Positions 31,067-39,236 of a stretch of 64,000 nt of DNA are shown piece after piece; the first letter of the stretch is position 1, and each line of letters begins with the position of its first letter. A program made the position numbers and the translations under genes. The notes beneath the pieces were generated by a model. That model was not told the DNA's origin, ran no database searches, and saw nothing but the letters and a program-made list of their open reading frames with translations. Origin of the DNA: Sarocladium kiliense (taxonomy: Eukaryota; Ascomycota; Sordariomycetes; Hypocreales; Sarocladiaceae); assembly GCA_030734395.1 (NCBI GenBank), contig JAUZTG010000007.1, positions 124,001 to 188,000 of the forward strand. The letters are read 5' to 3'.

Positions 31067-31751
31067 CAAAGTCGGCAACAGTCACGGCATCGATCACAGC
31101 GACAAGCACACTCCGAGCCCGCATCGAACCCGGGAAGCCTACATGACCCCGTATAACGTTAACCAGCTTACCACCCACGCCGAACGCCTTCTTCAGCGCC
31201 GACCACACAATGCAGGCTCGCCGGTCTCACAGGCTATCAACCAGCTTATCAAAGGTTGCCAAATGGCCATGCACAGCGCCGTCCTACTTGCCGACGAAAA
31301 CAGGCAGCTTCGGTCAGAAAACCAACAGCGAAAGCGGAAGAGAGAACAACGCCTCGAATACATTAGTGACGGCGGCACTCTGTCTGTTGCAGAAGGCACG
31401 GCTAGGGTAAAGCGACGGAGAGAAGTCGAAGAAGAGCGTGCTAAGCGACGTGAAGAGGAAGAATGGGAGCGTGTCAAGCGACGGCGAGAGAAGGAGGAGG
31501 AGCGGGCCGAGCGACGGCGGCTAGAAAACGCGGAATGGTTCAAGCTACGGCGAGAAATAGAAGAAGAGCGGGCCAAGCGACGGAGAGAAAAGGAAGATGA
31601 GCGGGCAAAACGACGGCGAGAAGAAAGGGAACGGGTCCAACGACAGATAGAGGAGGAGCTAAGTGTCCCAGGACAGCGAGCACCACGAAGGTGCAGTAAA
31701 TGCCGGTCTTTTGAACACACTGCCCGTACGTGCAAAATAGTCCTGAATTGA
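31028..31751 (+). mobile_element. pogo-like DDE transposase C-terminal fragment
   Basis: An open frame ending at 31751 encodes TPYNVNQLTTHAERLLQRRP, then AINQLIKGCQMAMHSAVLLA and DENRQLRSENQQRKRKREQR. A long Arg/Glu-rich helix follows, with EEERAKRRR-type repeats, and a terminal zinc-knuckle-like CSKCRSFEHTARTC. This is the usual tail of fungal pogo/Fot-type (Tc1/mariner superfamily) transposases. The helix-turn-helix and DDE catalytic regions are absent, so the fragment is not autonomous. It abuts the MFS fragment on the left and the 497-bp inverted-repeat element on the right. The exact left junction, near 31028, is inferred from where transporter homology stops. Confidence 0.75.
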
Positions 31752-31899
31752 TCTACCTACCTCTTGCTTTGTGTTGTCGTCATATGTTGTGTTTTGTCTT
31801 GCACGAAAGTGCCGGTCGCGTTTGGTGGGGAGTTTTGTGTCCGAGTAGGGGGTGTGTCCGGGAAGGGGGTAGATTACGTTATTGGGTCCCTAAGGCTCT

Positions 31900-32396
31900 G
31901 GCGGCTAATACATGGGCGCCCCCCTTTTGATATTTGGGCGCCCGGTGGTACATGGGTTGCTCTCACTTAAAACTGAATATCATCCACCAAACCACAGAAA
32001 CTAGGAAATCAGGAGCAGGGAAATAATGAGAGAATTCTGTACGAATTATATATATTTTCCCCTGGTTTATTAAGTGCCAGTCTCATAAGTTTATGGTGGG
32101 AATTCTTATATTGCTTCTGTACATTTTTAAGCTTGAGTTTGCTGACATCAGCGGGCGGGCGCGCCCTCCGTAGTACAACGGTAGACACATGAGTCCTTAC
32201 TGCAGACTCAGAAGAATGAAGTACAATAAACGAGAAAAAAGGAATGTGCTTCCCCAGCAGCTTGTTCTTTAATTCTATATACTTAAAACTCTGGTTTTTC
32301 TGATTTGGATAAGGGTGTTCGAGGTTTAATTGAGAGCAACCCATGTACCACCGGGCGCCCAAATATCAAAAGGGGGGCGCCCATGTATTAGCCGCC
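31900..32396. mobile_element. Nonautonomous inverted-repeat element (MITE-like)
   Basis: The ends 31900-31965 and 32331-32396 are exact 66-bp inverted complements; the core between them is 365 bp and AT-rich. The outer part reads GGCGGC-TA-ATACATGGGCGCC, so a TA target duplication with short flanking symmetry is one reading. Each inverted repeat holds two TACATGGG motifs and two GGGCGCCC palindromes, which could be transposase-binding sites. There is no coding capacity. Tc1/mariner mobilisation is inferred from the TA and the neighbouring pogo fragment. Perfect identity of the ends indicates recent movement or conversion. Confidence 0.8.
32171..32210 (+). other. tRNA-like segment inside the MITE
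   Basis: TAGTACAACGG at 32171-32181 matches the pol III A-box consensus TRGYNNANNGG. Nine bases on, TGAGTC (32190-32195) and GACTCA (32205-32210) can pair as an anticodon-like stem around a 9-nt loop. No B box (GGTTCGANTCC) follows at the expected spacing, so this is not a functional tRNA gene. Confidence 0.3.
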
Positions 32397-32925
32397 GATC
32401 AAGTCTCTCAATCTTCCCGATCCAATAGAGCTACCACCACAGCCCGGCGGATCTCAACCGCACCCAAAGCTCGAACTTCAGTCCGGCTTCAGGTGTCGGC
32501 ATTGCGACTCTTTATCCTCCAGCCTGAAGGTGCTAGATCAGCACCTCCGCCGTGAGCATCGTGATAAACTGCGCTCTTCATCCAAAGCCCACCAGCGCGA
32601 GGACAACTGGCGCCGCGATCATATCATAGTCGGTGTTCATTTCCAGAGCTGGGCCCGCAATGATGTCTCCCGCGCGTGGATAGTGTTACTCGGCGACAAG
32701 TCCTCATCCACGGCCCCTCGCCGGTCATCCGCCAATATCGAGCCCGCTAGCAGCTCGATTCAAGGCTTTGTTGATGCTAGTTACGGCGAAATCTTGCTTA
32801 GCTGGCGTGCCTGGGAAGCCCGCGCGAGTACACCCAAGCCGGCCTATATGAGCCAAAGTAGTCTCTATGAAGACCTTTCACTACACCAAGCTCAGAACAC
32901 ATTTTTGAAAACGCGTAAATTTTAG
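32397..32925 (+). pseudogene. OrsD-domain (C2H2-like) fragment
   Basis: The readable frame gives SLNLPDPIELPPQPGGSQPH, then LQSGFRCRHCDSLSSSLKVL with DQHLRREHRDK, followed by a Trp-containing region (FQSWARNDVSRAWIV). This fits the OrsD domain (formerly DUF3505), a fungal zinc-finger module found in orsellinate-cluster OrsD and in large proteins linked to mobile or helicase genes. The pair CRHC with HLRREH forms the metal site. The left end is cut by the inverted-repeat element and the right end stops at 32925, just before the LINE. No start codon is evident in this frame. It is a gene remnant trapped between two elements. Confidence 0.6.
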
Positions 32926-33001
32926 CTTTCTTTCCAGTGGACCTGTATCTACTTAGGTGATTACTGCGGATAACGCGTCTAAAACGCGTCTATCGGTGGT
33001 G

Positions 33002-35095
33002 ATGGCGCCTAAGTGGCCACAGGTCAACAAAGGCCCAGAACACATCAATGAGCACGCCACATACCTCAAGGAAGTATGCAACCAACTGCAGGCCGTAGAC
33101 AGAGGCAGACACACTCAGGTGCCATGGAATATAGTGCAAGCATACTTGGAATCCACCCTCGGGCTGATTGGCAAGGTTCTGAGACAACCAGCCCTACGGG
33201 AGATCCTCCAACAGGTCAAAGACGCAGCCAAGTGCACACAGAACATACAACATGACGTCACCATAATCAAGAACTCCGTGGGACTGAGCACGACACCACC
33301 TCATGCAGCTAACCTCCGGGGAAGGCAAGGCGTAGCCGCATCTTGGGCTCAAGTAGCGGCCCAGGCCAAAGGTGCGCCGCTACCTCCCCCACCAACACCA
33401 GGCAGCATCTCCTCCACTCGAGTCAACTCCACCGTCACAGCGTATAAAGACAGGGCAGTGACGGTCAAGCTCAAGGACCATAGAGCTACGGAACGTTATC
33501 GGACCCATTCTGCAGCATGGGTACGACAGCAAGTGACAACATCCATTCGGAACCACGCAGGAACGAAAACGGTAAAAGTGGTCGCCGCATACCAGCTAAA
33601 GAGCGGCGACATACAGATCTTCACCAGCACCACCGCTGAAGCTGCAAAGCTGAAGGAGAGCCCGGGGTGGCTCGGCGGACTCGGCGAACATGCGGAAGTC
33701 ATCGTGCCTACCTATGGGGTAATTGCCCATGGCATCCCAACCAACTCGATCAACATGAAGGATCAGAAGGCAACCTTTGAACAGATACTCGTAAACAATC
33801 ACACGGTCATTCCTCAAGCAAAGATATCCCATGTCGGATGGCTTACGAAGGAGGGAGAGCTCAAACGAGCGTCCTCCATAGTTGTGGAATTCACAGATCC
33901 AAGGATGGCGAATGCCATGATATACGCTGGCATGGCATGGGAGGGCCAGATACACCAGTGTCAACTCTACGATCGGGCCTGCAGAATCAAGCAATGCTTC
34001 CGTTGCTACAATTACGGTCACATTACCACTCAATGTAACGCATCCCAAGTTTGCGGCTATTGCAATGAGCATCACGAGACTAAACACTGCCGACATAGGG
34101 GAGTGGAGGGATTCACTCCTCGATGTGCGGTTTGCAAAGACGGTCATACTGCATGGAGCAATGCCTGCCCAGCGAGAAAGAAAGAACTGAAACGCATCGA
34201 GCAAGCAAAGGATGCTCGCAGCATCTACTGGCACGTACCTATGAGAGACACACCCGGGGAGCCAACACAGCACGCACGCGACAATCGTGTGGGCGTCGAG
34301 GTAAACGAACCAGTCACCGTGACGGACGATCAACGAACGGAAGACCTCGCAGCGACAACAATACCGGAGCCCAGGCCGACCCACACTGCGGAGCCCGCAC
34401 AGCAACAGCAACCAGCCGGTAATCTTGGAACCATGGGAGCACCAGGGATTCAAATCTTGGTCACACCGCCAGCAGGGGAGAGTGAAGAAGGACCCCCGGT
34501 CCCGCAGTCAGAAGACGCTCGGCAAAGTCATCACTCAAGGCACACCCAACTTGATGGCGCCGTGGATTCCCATCTAAGTACGGGCGCTGGGCAAGAGAGC
34601 GAGCAGTACACATCAGTGTACCCCCTGGAAGGCATAGAGGGTCTATCACTGCAAGCAGCAGACGCGTGGCTGTCTGAGTTTGACGCTTCGAATGACGGCA
34701 ACTGGCTGAATGCCGCGGGAATTGTGGATGAAGGACCGGATCCTTCTCCGATGACTTCAGTGGCTACAGAGCCACGGACCAGCCAGGGAACCTTATTCAG
34801 AGCATGCCAGTGCCCTGAACATCAGGAGATCTACAACAACTGGCCAACGCAAGATGCCGACCTAGTAATCGCGAAGTGCATGAAGAACTGCATGTACTGC
34901 GGCAAGTACTTCACATTTGCAGCTGAGTTGCGCAGACACATAGGAAGAAAGTATGGGGGCAGAAACCTGACGGTAGTTTACGAACCGCGAAAAAGTCTCC
35001 ATTCCCTCATCCCCAGGTGGACCGCGAAGGGCAACACGGAGGGGACCAGGACAATTCGACCCACTGACAGCATCGACGCAGCACCGTCTCTATGA
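33002..35095 (+). CDS. LINE ORF1, nucleic-acid-binding protein with CCHC knuckles
   Basis: First ATG at 33002 (MAPKWPQVNKGP); 697 residues. ORF1 proteins of this class coat the element RNA. Zinc knuckles begin near residue 332: CFRCYNYGHITTQC is a canonical CX2CX4HX4C, followed by CGYCNEHHETKHC and CAVCKDGHTAWSNAC, which are spacing variants. A Pro/Gln-rich variable region follows. Near the C-terminus is an extra Cys-rich motif, CMKNCMYCGKYFTFAAELRR followed by H, resembling a C2H2 finger that lacks its second His. The N-terminal third is helical. The stop overlaps the ORF2 ATG in ATGA (35092-35095), which suggests ORF2 translation by termination-reinitiation. Confidence 0.85.
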   Translation: MAPKWPQVNKGPEHINEHATYLKEVCNQLQAVDRGRHTQVPWNIVQAYLESTLGLIGKVLRQPALREILQQVKDAAKCTQNIQHDVTIIKNSVGLSTTPPHAANLRGRQGVAASWAQVAAQAKGAPLPPPPTPGSISSTRVNSTVTAYKDRAVTVKLKDHRATERYRTHSAAWVRQQVTTSIRNHAGTKTVKVVAAYQLKSGDIQIFTSTTAEAAKLKESPGWLGGLGEHAEVIVPTYGVIAHGIPTNSINMKDQKATFEQILVNNHTVIPQAKISHVGWLTKEGELKRASSIVVEFTDPRMANAMIYAGMAWEGQIHQCQLYDRACRIKQCFRCYNYGHITTQCNASQVCGYCNEHHETKHCRHRGVEGFTPRCAVCKDGHTAWSNACPARKKELKRIEQAKDARSIYWHVPMRDTPGEPTQHARDNRVGVEVNEPVTVTDDQRTEDLAATTIPEPRPTHTAEPAQQQQPAGNLGTMGAPGIQILVTPPAGESEEGPPVPQSEDARQSHHSRHTQLDGAVDSHLSTGAGQESEQYTSVYPLEGIEGLSLQAADAWLSEFDASNDGNWLNAAGIVDEGPDPSPMTSVATEPRTSQGTLFRACQCPEHQEIYNNWPTQDADLVIAKCMKNCMYCGKYFTFAAELRRHIGRKYGGRNLTVVYEPRKSLHSLIPRWTAKGNTEGTRTIRPTDSIDAAPSL

Positions 35096-38000
35096 CAAGC
35101 CCTCAGACTCTACGCATTTTGCAGTACAACGTCCAGAAGTCGAGAGATGTCGTCCTAGCGAGCCTTTTTCGAAACAGCAAGACTCTCGAGTACGACATCT
35201 TGGCAATCCAAGAACCCTGGCGTAATCCATTCATCGACACAACATACCACCCACTCAAGACACACTTCCACCTGATGTACCTCGCTGACGGCGGGACGAG
35301 AGTGTGCTACTACATCAACAAGCGTATCGACGCGGCTACCTGGAGTGTCTCGTATATCTCCAAGGACATCATATCATTGCGAATACGCGAACCCCGATCC
35401 GGAAAGACAGTTCAGATCGTAAATGTCTACAACGAAGGGGGAACCGACACGCTGTTCACACTAAGCGAGGCGATTGGCAAGATAGACGCATGCGACGAGG
35501 CGGTCATAGTTGGAGACTTCAACATACACCATCCATTATGGTCGGGAACAGGTCGACGCATCAACGACAGATCCAGTGCGAATCAACTCCTTTCCATCAT
35601 CGAGGACTTTCAACTACACCTTCTAACAGTACCCGGGACGCCGACCCACCGATGGAAAGACGGAGAATCCACAATCGATCTAACATTTGCCACGGAGGAC
35701 CTGGCATCCTGTGTAGTCCACTGCAGGGTCGATAGGGATCTGGACTGCGACTCGGACCACCTCCCGATCGCCCTAGCCCTTGACTGGAAATGGAAACCAG
35801 CCGCTCCGATGAGAAAGCGGCTATGGGCAAAGACGGACCCGATTGCACTCCGACAGACGGTCAAGGACCACCTTGAAGAAAATGACGTTGGAACACTAAG
35901 CGATGAGCAGAGCATTGATAAAGCGGTCTCTTCGATCATTGGCGCATTGAAAGACGGCATCGAGATGTCGACACCGTGGTCAAACCCATCCCCTCACTCA
36001 ATTGCAGGTTTCGACCAAGAGTGCAAAGATATCTGTTCAGAGGTCCAGCAGCTCCGCCGGAGATGGCAAAGAACGAGACAGGAAGACGACTACGAAGCTT
36101 ACAGACAAGCACGTAACAAGAAGGGCAGGCACATACAAAAACTTCTGCGCAATACCCATCGCCAGAGGGTTGAGGAGGCATCCGCGTCACAATCGGGACT
36201 CTGGAACCTAGTCAAGTGGGCTAAGAATAGAGGCAGCACGACACCTGCGTGCACACCTCCGCTAGTGAAGCCGAACGGGGAGCTTGCCCACGAACCACAG
36301 GAGAAGGCTCAGCTGCTTCGTCAGGCCCTTTTCCCGCCCCCAGCAAGAGCGGACCTATCCGATATCGAAGGATATCAATATCCCCCGGATATTGAATGCC
36401 CGGACATCACGGGACCGGAGATAGAGAAAGCGATACGCGGGACCTCTCCTAACAAGGCGCCAGGAGGTGACGGAATCACCAATGGAATTCTGCAACAAGT
36501 CATGGATATCATTCTTCCGCGTCTCCAAACACTCTTCAATGCATGCCTCCGGCTAGGCTACTGCCCAGCGCATTTTCGGGATGCCATCACGGTGGTGCTT
36601 CGAAAACCGGGCAAAGACGATTACGCCCAACCGAAGGCATACAGGCCAATTGCTCTCCTCAACACGCTGGGGAAAGCCCTGGAAGCCGTCATAGCGAACC
36701 GCTTGGCCTACCTGGCGGACACCTATGGGCTTCTCCCCAGCCGTCACACGGGAGGACGAAAACTCGCATCTACAGAACACGCCATGCACTTTCTTCTCCA
36801 ATGCATACACCGAGCTTGGTCTGAGGGTAAGGTAGCGTCGCTGTTGCTACTCGATGTGTCCGGAGCATACGATAACGTATGCAAGGAAAGGCTGCTGCAT
36901 AACCTGAGGAAACGCTGTGTCAGCCAGAAAATTGTGAACTGGGTCGCCTCATTTCTCACCAACCGATCCACAAGCCTCAAGTTCCAGGAGTACACGGACC
37001 CGTCGACGGCTATCCAGATAGGTATCCCGCAAGGTTCACGTATCTCGCCGATTCTATATCTGTTCTACAACGCAGATCTCATCGAAGCATGCAAGACGGA
37101 GGAGCAAGATGAAGGGGACGATCGTGGATGCGAAACGGAAGCGGTCGGATACATTGATGATGCATCAATCCTGGCGATCGGCCCGACAGCGCCTCGTAAC
37201 TGCAAGACCCTGAAGGCTATTCACCGGAAGGCTGAAGACTGGGCATCGAAGCATGGGTCACAATTCGCTCCGGCGAAATACGAGCTTGTTCATTTCACCA
37301 GAGATCCTAAGCTTAACACTACACACGCTCTCCGCCTCCCGCAAGCCACGATCAAAGCCTCACGGTACTGCCGTTATCTTGGAGTCCAGCTGGACACCAG
37401 ACTCCAGTGGGGCCCTCACCGCGAGAAGATGGAAGCGGCTGCGACGAAGCGATTGTCTGCTCTGTCAGCCCTGGCTTCGTCAACATGGGGAACGGGGATG
37501 GTCAACCTTCGACAAGTTTACCGAGCCATGATCGTGCCTCAGATGTTGTATGGATGTTCCGCATGGCATGTACCAGGCAACGAACGATCTGGAAGAGGGA
37601 GTGCGATGATCAGTGCAATGCAGAGGATCCAAAGACGAGCAGCCCAGACCATCACAGGCGCATTCCGGACAACGGCAGGGGCTGCGGTCGACGTTGAAGC
37701 GCACCTGCTCCCTATAATACAGCAGATGGAACAAACAGCACTTGAGACCACGTTGCGCATCAGGACCAGCCCCACGTCCGTCGACATGGCTACGTCCAGG
37801 GATGGGGTTCGGAGCGAGCTGCAAAGTCCTCTCGACCAACTTTCAAGCATGCTGGCGCGCAAGTACGACCTACAGGTGGACCGGCTCGAGAAACGCATCC
37901 CGCACGTCGTGCCACCTTGGTGGACACCGCCTTCAGTCTACATCGCCGCATCATCAGAGGAGGCAATCAAGGAACACGATGCAACTGCTACGGATAAGAT

Positions 38001-38925
38001 TCGCATCTATACGGATGGAAGCGGCATCAACGGTCACGTGGGAGCTGCAGCAGTCGCTCTGGGGATACGGCCTGATGGCAGTGACGCGAAACGAACACAG
38101 TACATGGGCACGTCTGCTACGTCGACGGTGTACTCTGCGGAACTCAGGGGCCTGGTTCTTGCATTGGAGATACTACTAGAAATGCAGACAGCTCATGCAA
38201 CTATCCGTAAATGCGCCATCTTCACCGACAACCAGGCCGCCATGCAAGCCCTCCGAAACCCAAAAACACCGTCAGGCCAATACATACTCGTTGAGGCCGT
38301 TCGAATCCTCGACCAGCTCCGCAGCCTCGGATGGAATATTGAGTTCCGATGGATTCCAGCACATGTGGGAGTCCCCGGAAACGAAGCAGCAGACCAAGCA
38401 GCCAAGGAAGCGGCCGAGCACCACCCGGAAGGACTAGAACCGGAGACCCTCAGGACCCTCATTGCGACAACCAAGGCGACTGTCCGCAAAACCATGAAGG
38501 TCGAGTGGAAGGCGTCCTGGGAGAAGGCCAAGCATGGCAGAGACCTGTTCAAGCTTGGCGTCAAACCAGGGAAAGCGACCCTCGACCTCCATGCCGGAAC
38601 ACACAGAGCGATCAGCTCTGTCATTACACAGATGCGCACCGGCAAGATCGGCCTGCGGGCGTATCTCGCCAGCATCAACAAAGCAGACACAGACAAATGC
38701 GAATGCGGCTATGGCCCACAGACGGTGCGGCATGTCCTCCTGGAGTGCCGTCACTGGACAGAAGAAAGACACAAAATGTGGGCAGGCAAACAACCATGCG
38801 TTGACATCAAACGCATTCTCGGAAGCTCGTCAAAAGCAGTCCAAGCAGCAAAGATGATGATAAGGACGGGCCTATTGAAGCAATTCAAGGCGGTACCATC
38901 CACCGTACTCACATACTCAGCGTAG
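35092..38925 (+). CDS. LINE ORF2: endonuclease, reverse transcriptase, RNase H
   Basis: 1277 residues. The N-terminal apurinic-type endonuclease (residues 1-230) shows LRILQYNVQKSR, IQEPW, VIVGDFNIHHPLW and DSDHLPIAL. The reverse transcriptase (~440-720) shows NKAPGGDGI, YRPIALLNTLGKALE, LLLDVSGAYDNV, GIPQGSRISPIL and the catalytic YIDDA at 687-691. RNase H (~970-1100) shows IYTDGSG with Asp 975, SAELRGLVLALE, FTDNQAAMQAL and WIPAHVGVPGNEAADQAA. A Cys/His motif near the C-terminus (CECGYGPQTVRHVLLECRHW) is typical of the I/Tad group. The protein nicks target DNA and copies the RNA at the nick. All catalytic blocks are intact, so activity is plausible. Confidence 0.93.
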   Translation: MTSPQTLRILQYNVQKSRDVVLASLFRNSKTLEYDILAIQEPWRNPFIDTTYHPLKTHFHLMYLADGGTRVCYYINKRIDAATWSVSYISKDIISLRIREPRSGKTVQIVNVYNEGGTDTLFTLSEAIGKIDACDEAVIVGDFNIHHPLWSGTGRRINDRSSANQLLSIIEDFQLHLLTVPGTPTHRWKDGESTIDLTFATEDLASCVVHCRVDRDLDCDSDHLPIALALDWKWKPAAPMRKRLWAKTDPIALRQTVKDHLEENDVGTLSDEQSIDKAVSSIIGALKDGIEMSTPWSNPSPHSIAGFDQECKDICSEVQQLRRRWQRTRQEDDYEAYRQARNKKGRHIQKLLRNTHRQRVEEASASQSGLWNLVKWAKNRGSTTPACTPPLVKPNGELAHEPQEKAQLLRQALFPPPARADLSDIEGYQYPPDIECPDITGPEIEKAIRGTSPNKAPGGDGITNGILQQVMDIILPRLQTLFNACLRLGYCPAHFRDAITVVLRKPGKDDYAQPKAYRPIALLNTLGKALEAVIANRLAYLADTYGLLPSRHTGGRKLASTEHAMHFLLQCIHRAWSEGKVASLLLLDVSGAYDNVCKERLLHNLRKRCVSQKIVNWVASFLTNRSTSLKFQEYTDPSTAIQIGIPQGSRISPILYLFYNADLIEACKTEEQDEGDDRGCETEAVGYIDDASILAIGPTAPRNCKTLKAIHRKAEDWASKHGSQFAPAKYELVHFTRDPKLNTTHALRLPQATIKASRYCRYLGVQLDTRLQWGPHREKMEAAATKRLSALSALASSTWGTGMVNLRQVYRAMIVPQMLYGCSAWHVPGNERSGRGSAMISAMQRIQRRAAQTITGAFRTTAGAAVDVEAHLLPIIQQMEQTALETTLRIRTSPTSVDMATSRDGVRSELQSPLDQLSSMLARKYDLQVDRLEKRIPHVVPPWWTPPSVYIAASSEEAIKEHDATATDKIRIYTDGSGINGHVGAAAVALGIRPDGSDAKRTQYMGTSATSTVYSAELRGLVLALEILLEMQTAHATIRKCAIFTDNQAAMQALRNPKTPSGQYILVEAVRILDQLRSLGWNIEFRWIPAHVGVPGNEAADQAAKEAAEHHPEGLEPETLRTLIATTKATVRKTMKVEWKASWEKAKHGRDLFKLGVKPGKATLDLHAGTHRAISSVITQMRTGKIGLRAYLASINKADTDKCECGYGPQTVRHVLLECRHWTEERHKMWAGKQPCVDIKRILGSSSKAVQAAKMMIRTGLLKQFKAVPSTVLTYSA

Positions 38926-39206
38926 ACGAGTGATTACTGTCAAACAGAAGCAAAGGAAGGCTGGGAAGGGCCGGACAAGTCAGAGACACTGAACGAGTTC
39001 AATAGCTGTAGATACAAACCAGGAAGAGGCTGCCCACCAGAGGTAGACAGGAAGATGATACTCGATAAGTGAACAGCCTGTTGGCGCAGGACATTTCATG
39101 GTGGGGTGGAAGTCAGACCTGAGAGCCGACGATGGGCGGCCTCGACCTTGTATTTATAGTTGTACTGCTGCATAGCTGCCGGTAAAGGCGGCTGGGACAG
39201 TCTATG

Positions 39207-39236
39207 AATCAATCAATCAATCAATCAATCAATCAA
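39207..39236 (+). repeat. (AATC)n tail of the LINE
   Basis: Seven and a half perfect AATC units. Short tandem 3' tails in place of poly(A) are known for Tad/I-type LINEs and mark the 3' end of the element. Confidence 0.85.

Larger units (their letters stand above)
32930..39236 (+). mobile_element. Tad1/I-like non-LTR retrotransposon, apparently intact coding
   Basis: Two long open frames (ORF1 33002-35095, ORF2 35092-38925), a 280-bp 3' UTR and an (AATC)n tail at 39207-39236 define a LINE. The 5' limit is uncertain: it lies between the end of the OrsD fragment (32925) and ORF1, where an 11-bp unit AAAACGCGTCT is nearly duplicated around 32972-32993. No target-site duplication was recognised. 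No stop or frameshift is seen in about 5.9 kb of coding sequence, and composition is not AT-shifted. Confidence 0.88.

Noticed and set aside
31017..31751. The Arg/Glu-rich frame considered as a host nuclear protein.
   Set aside because: TPYNVNQLTT, KGCQMAMHSAVLLA and the CSKCRSFEHTARTC end identify it as a pogo-type transposase tail.
33596..34453. 285-codon minus-strand frame within the LINE.
   Set aside because: It is the antisense shadow of ORF1, which has clear zinc knuckles; the antisense protein has no family resemblance.
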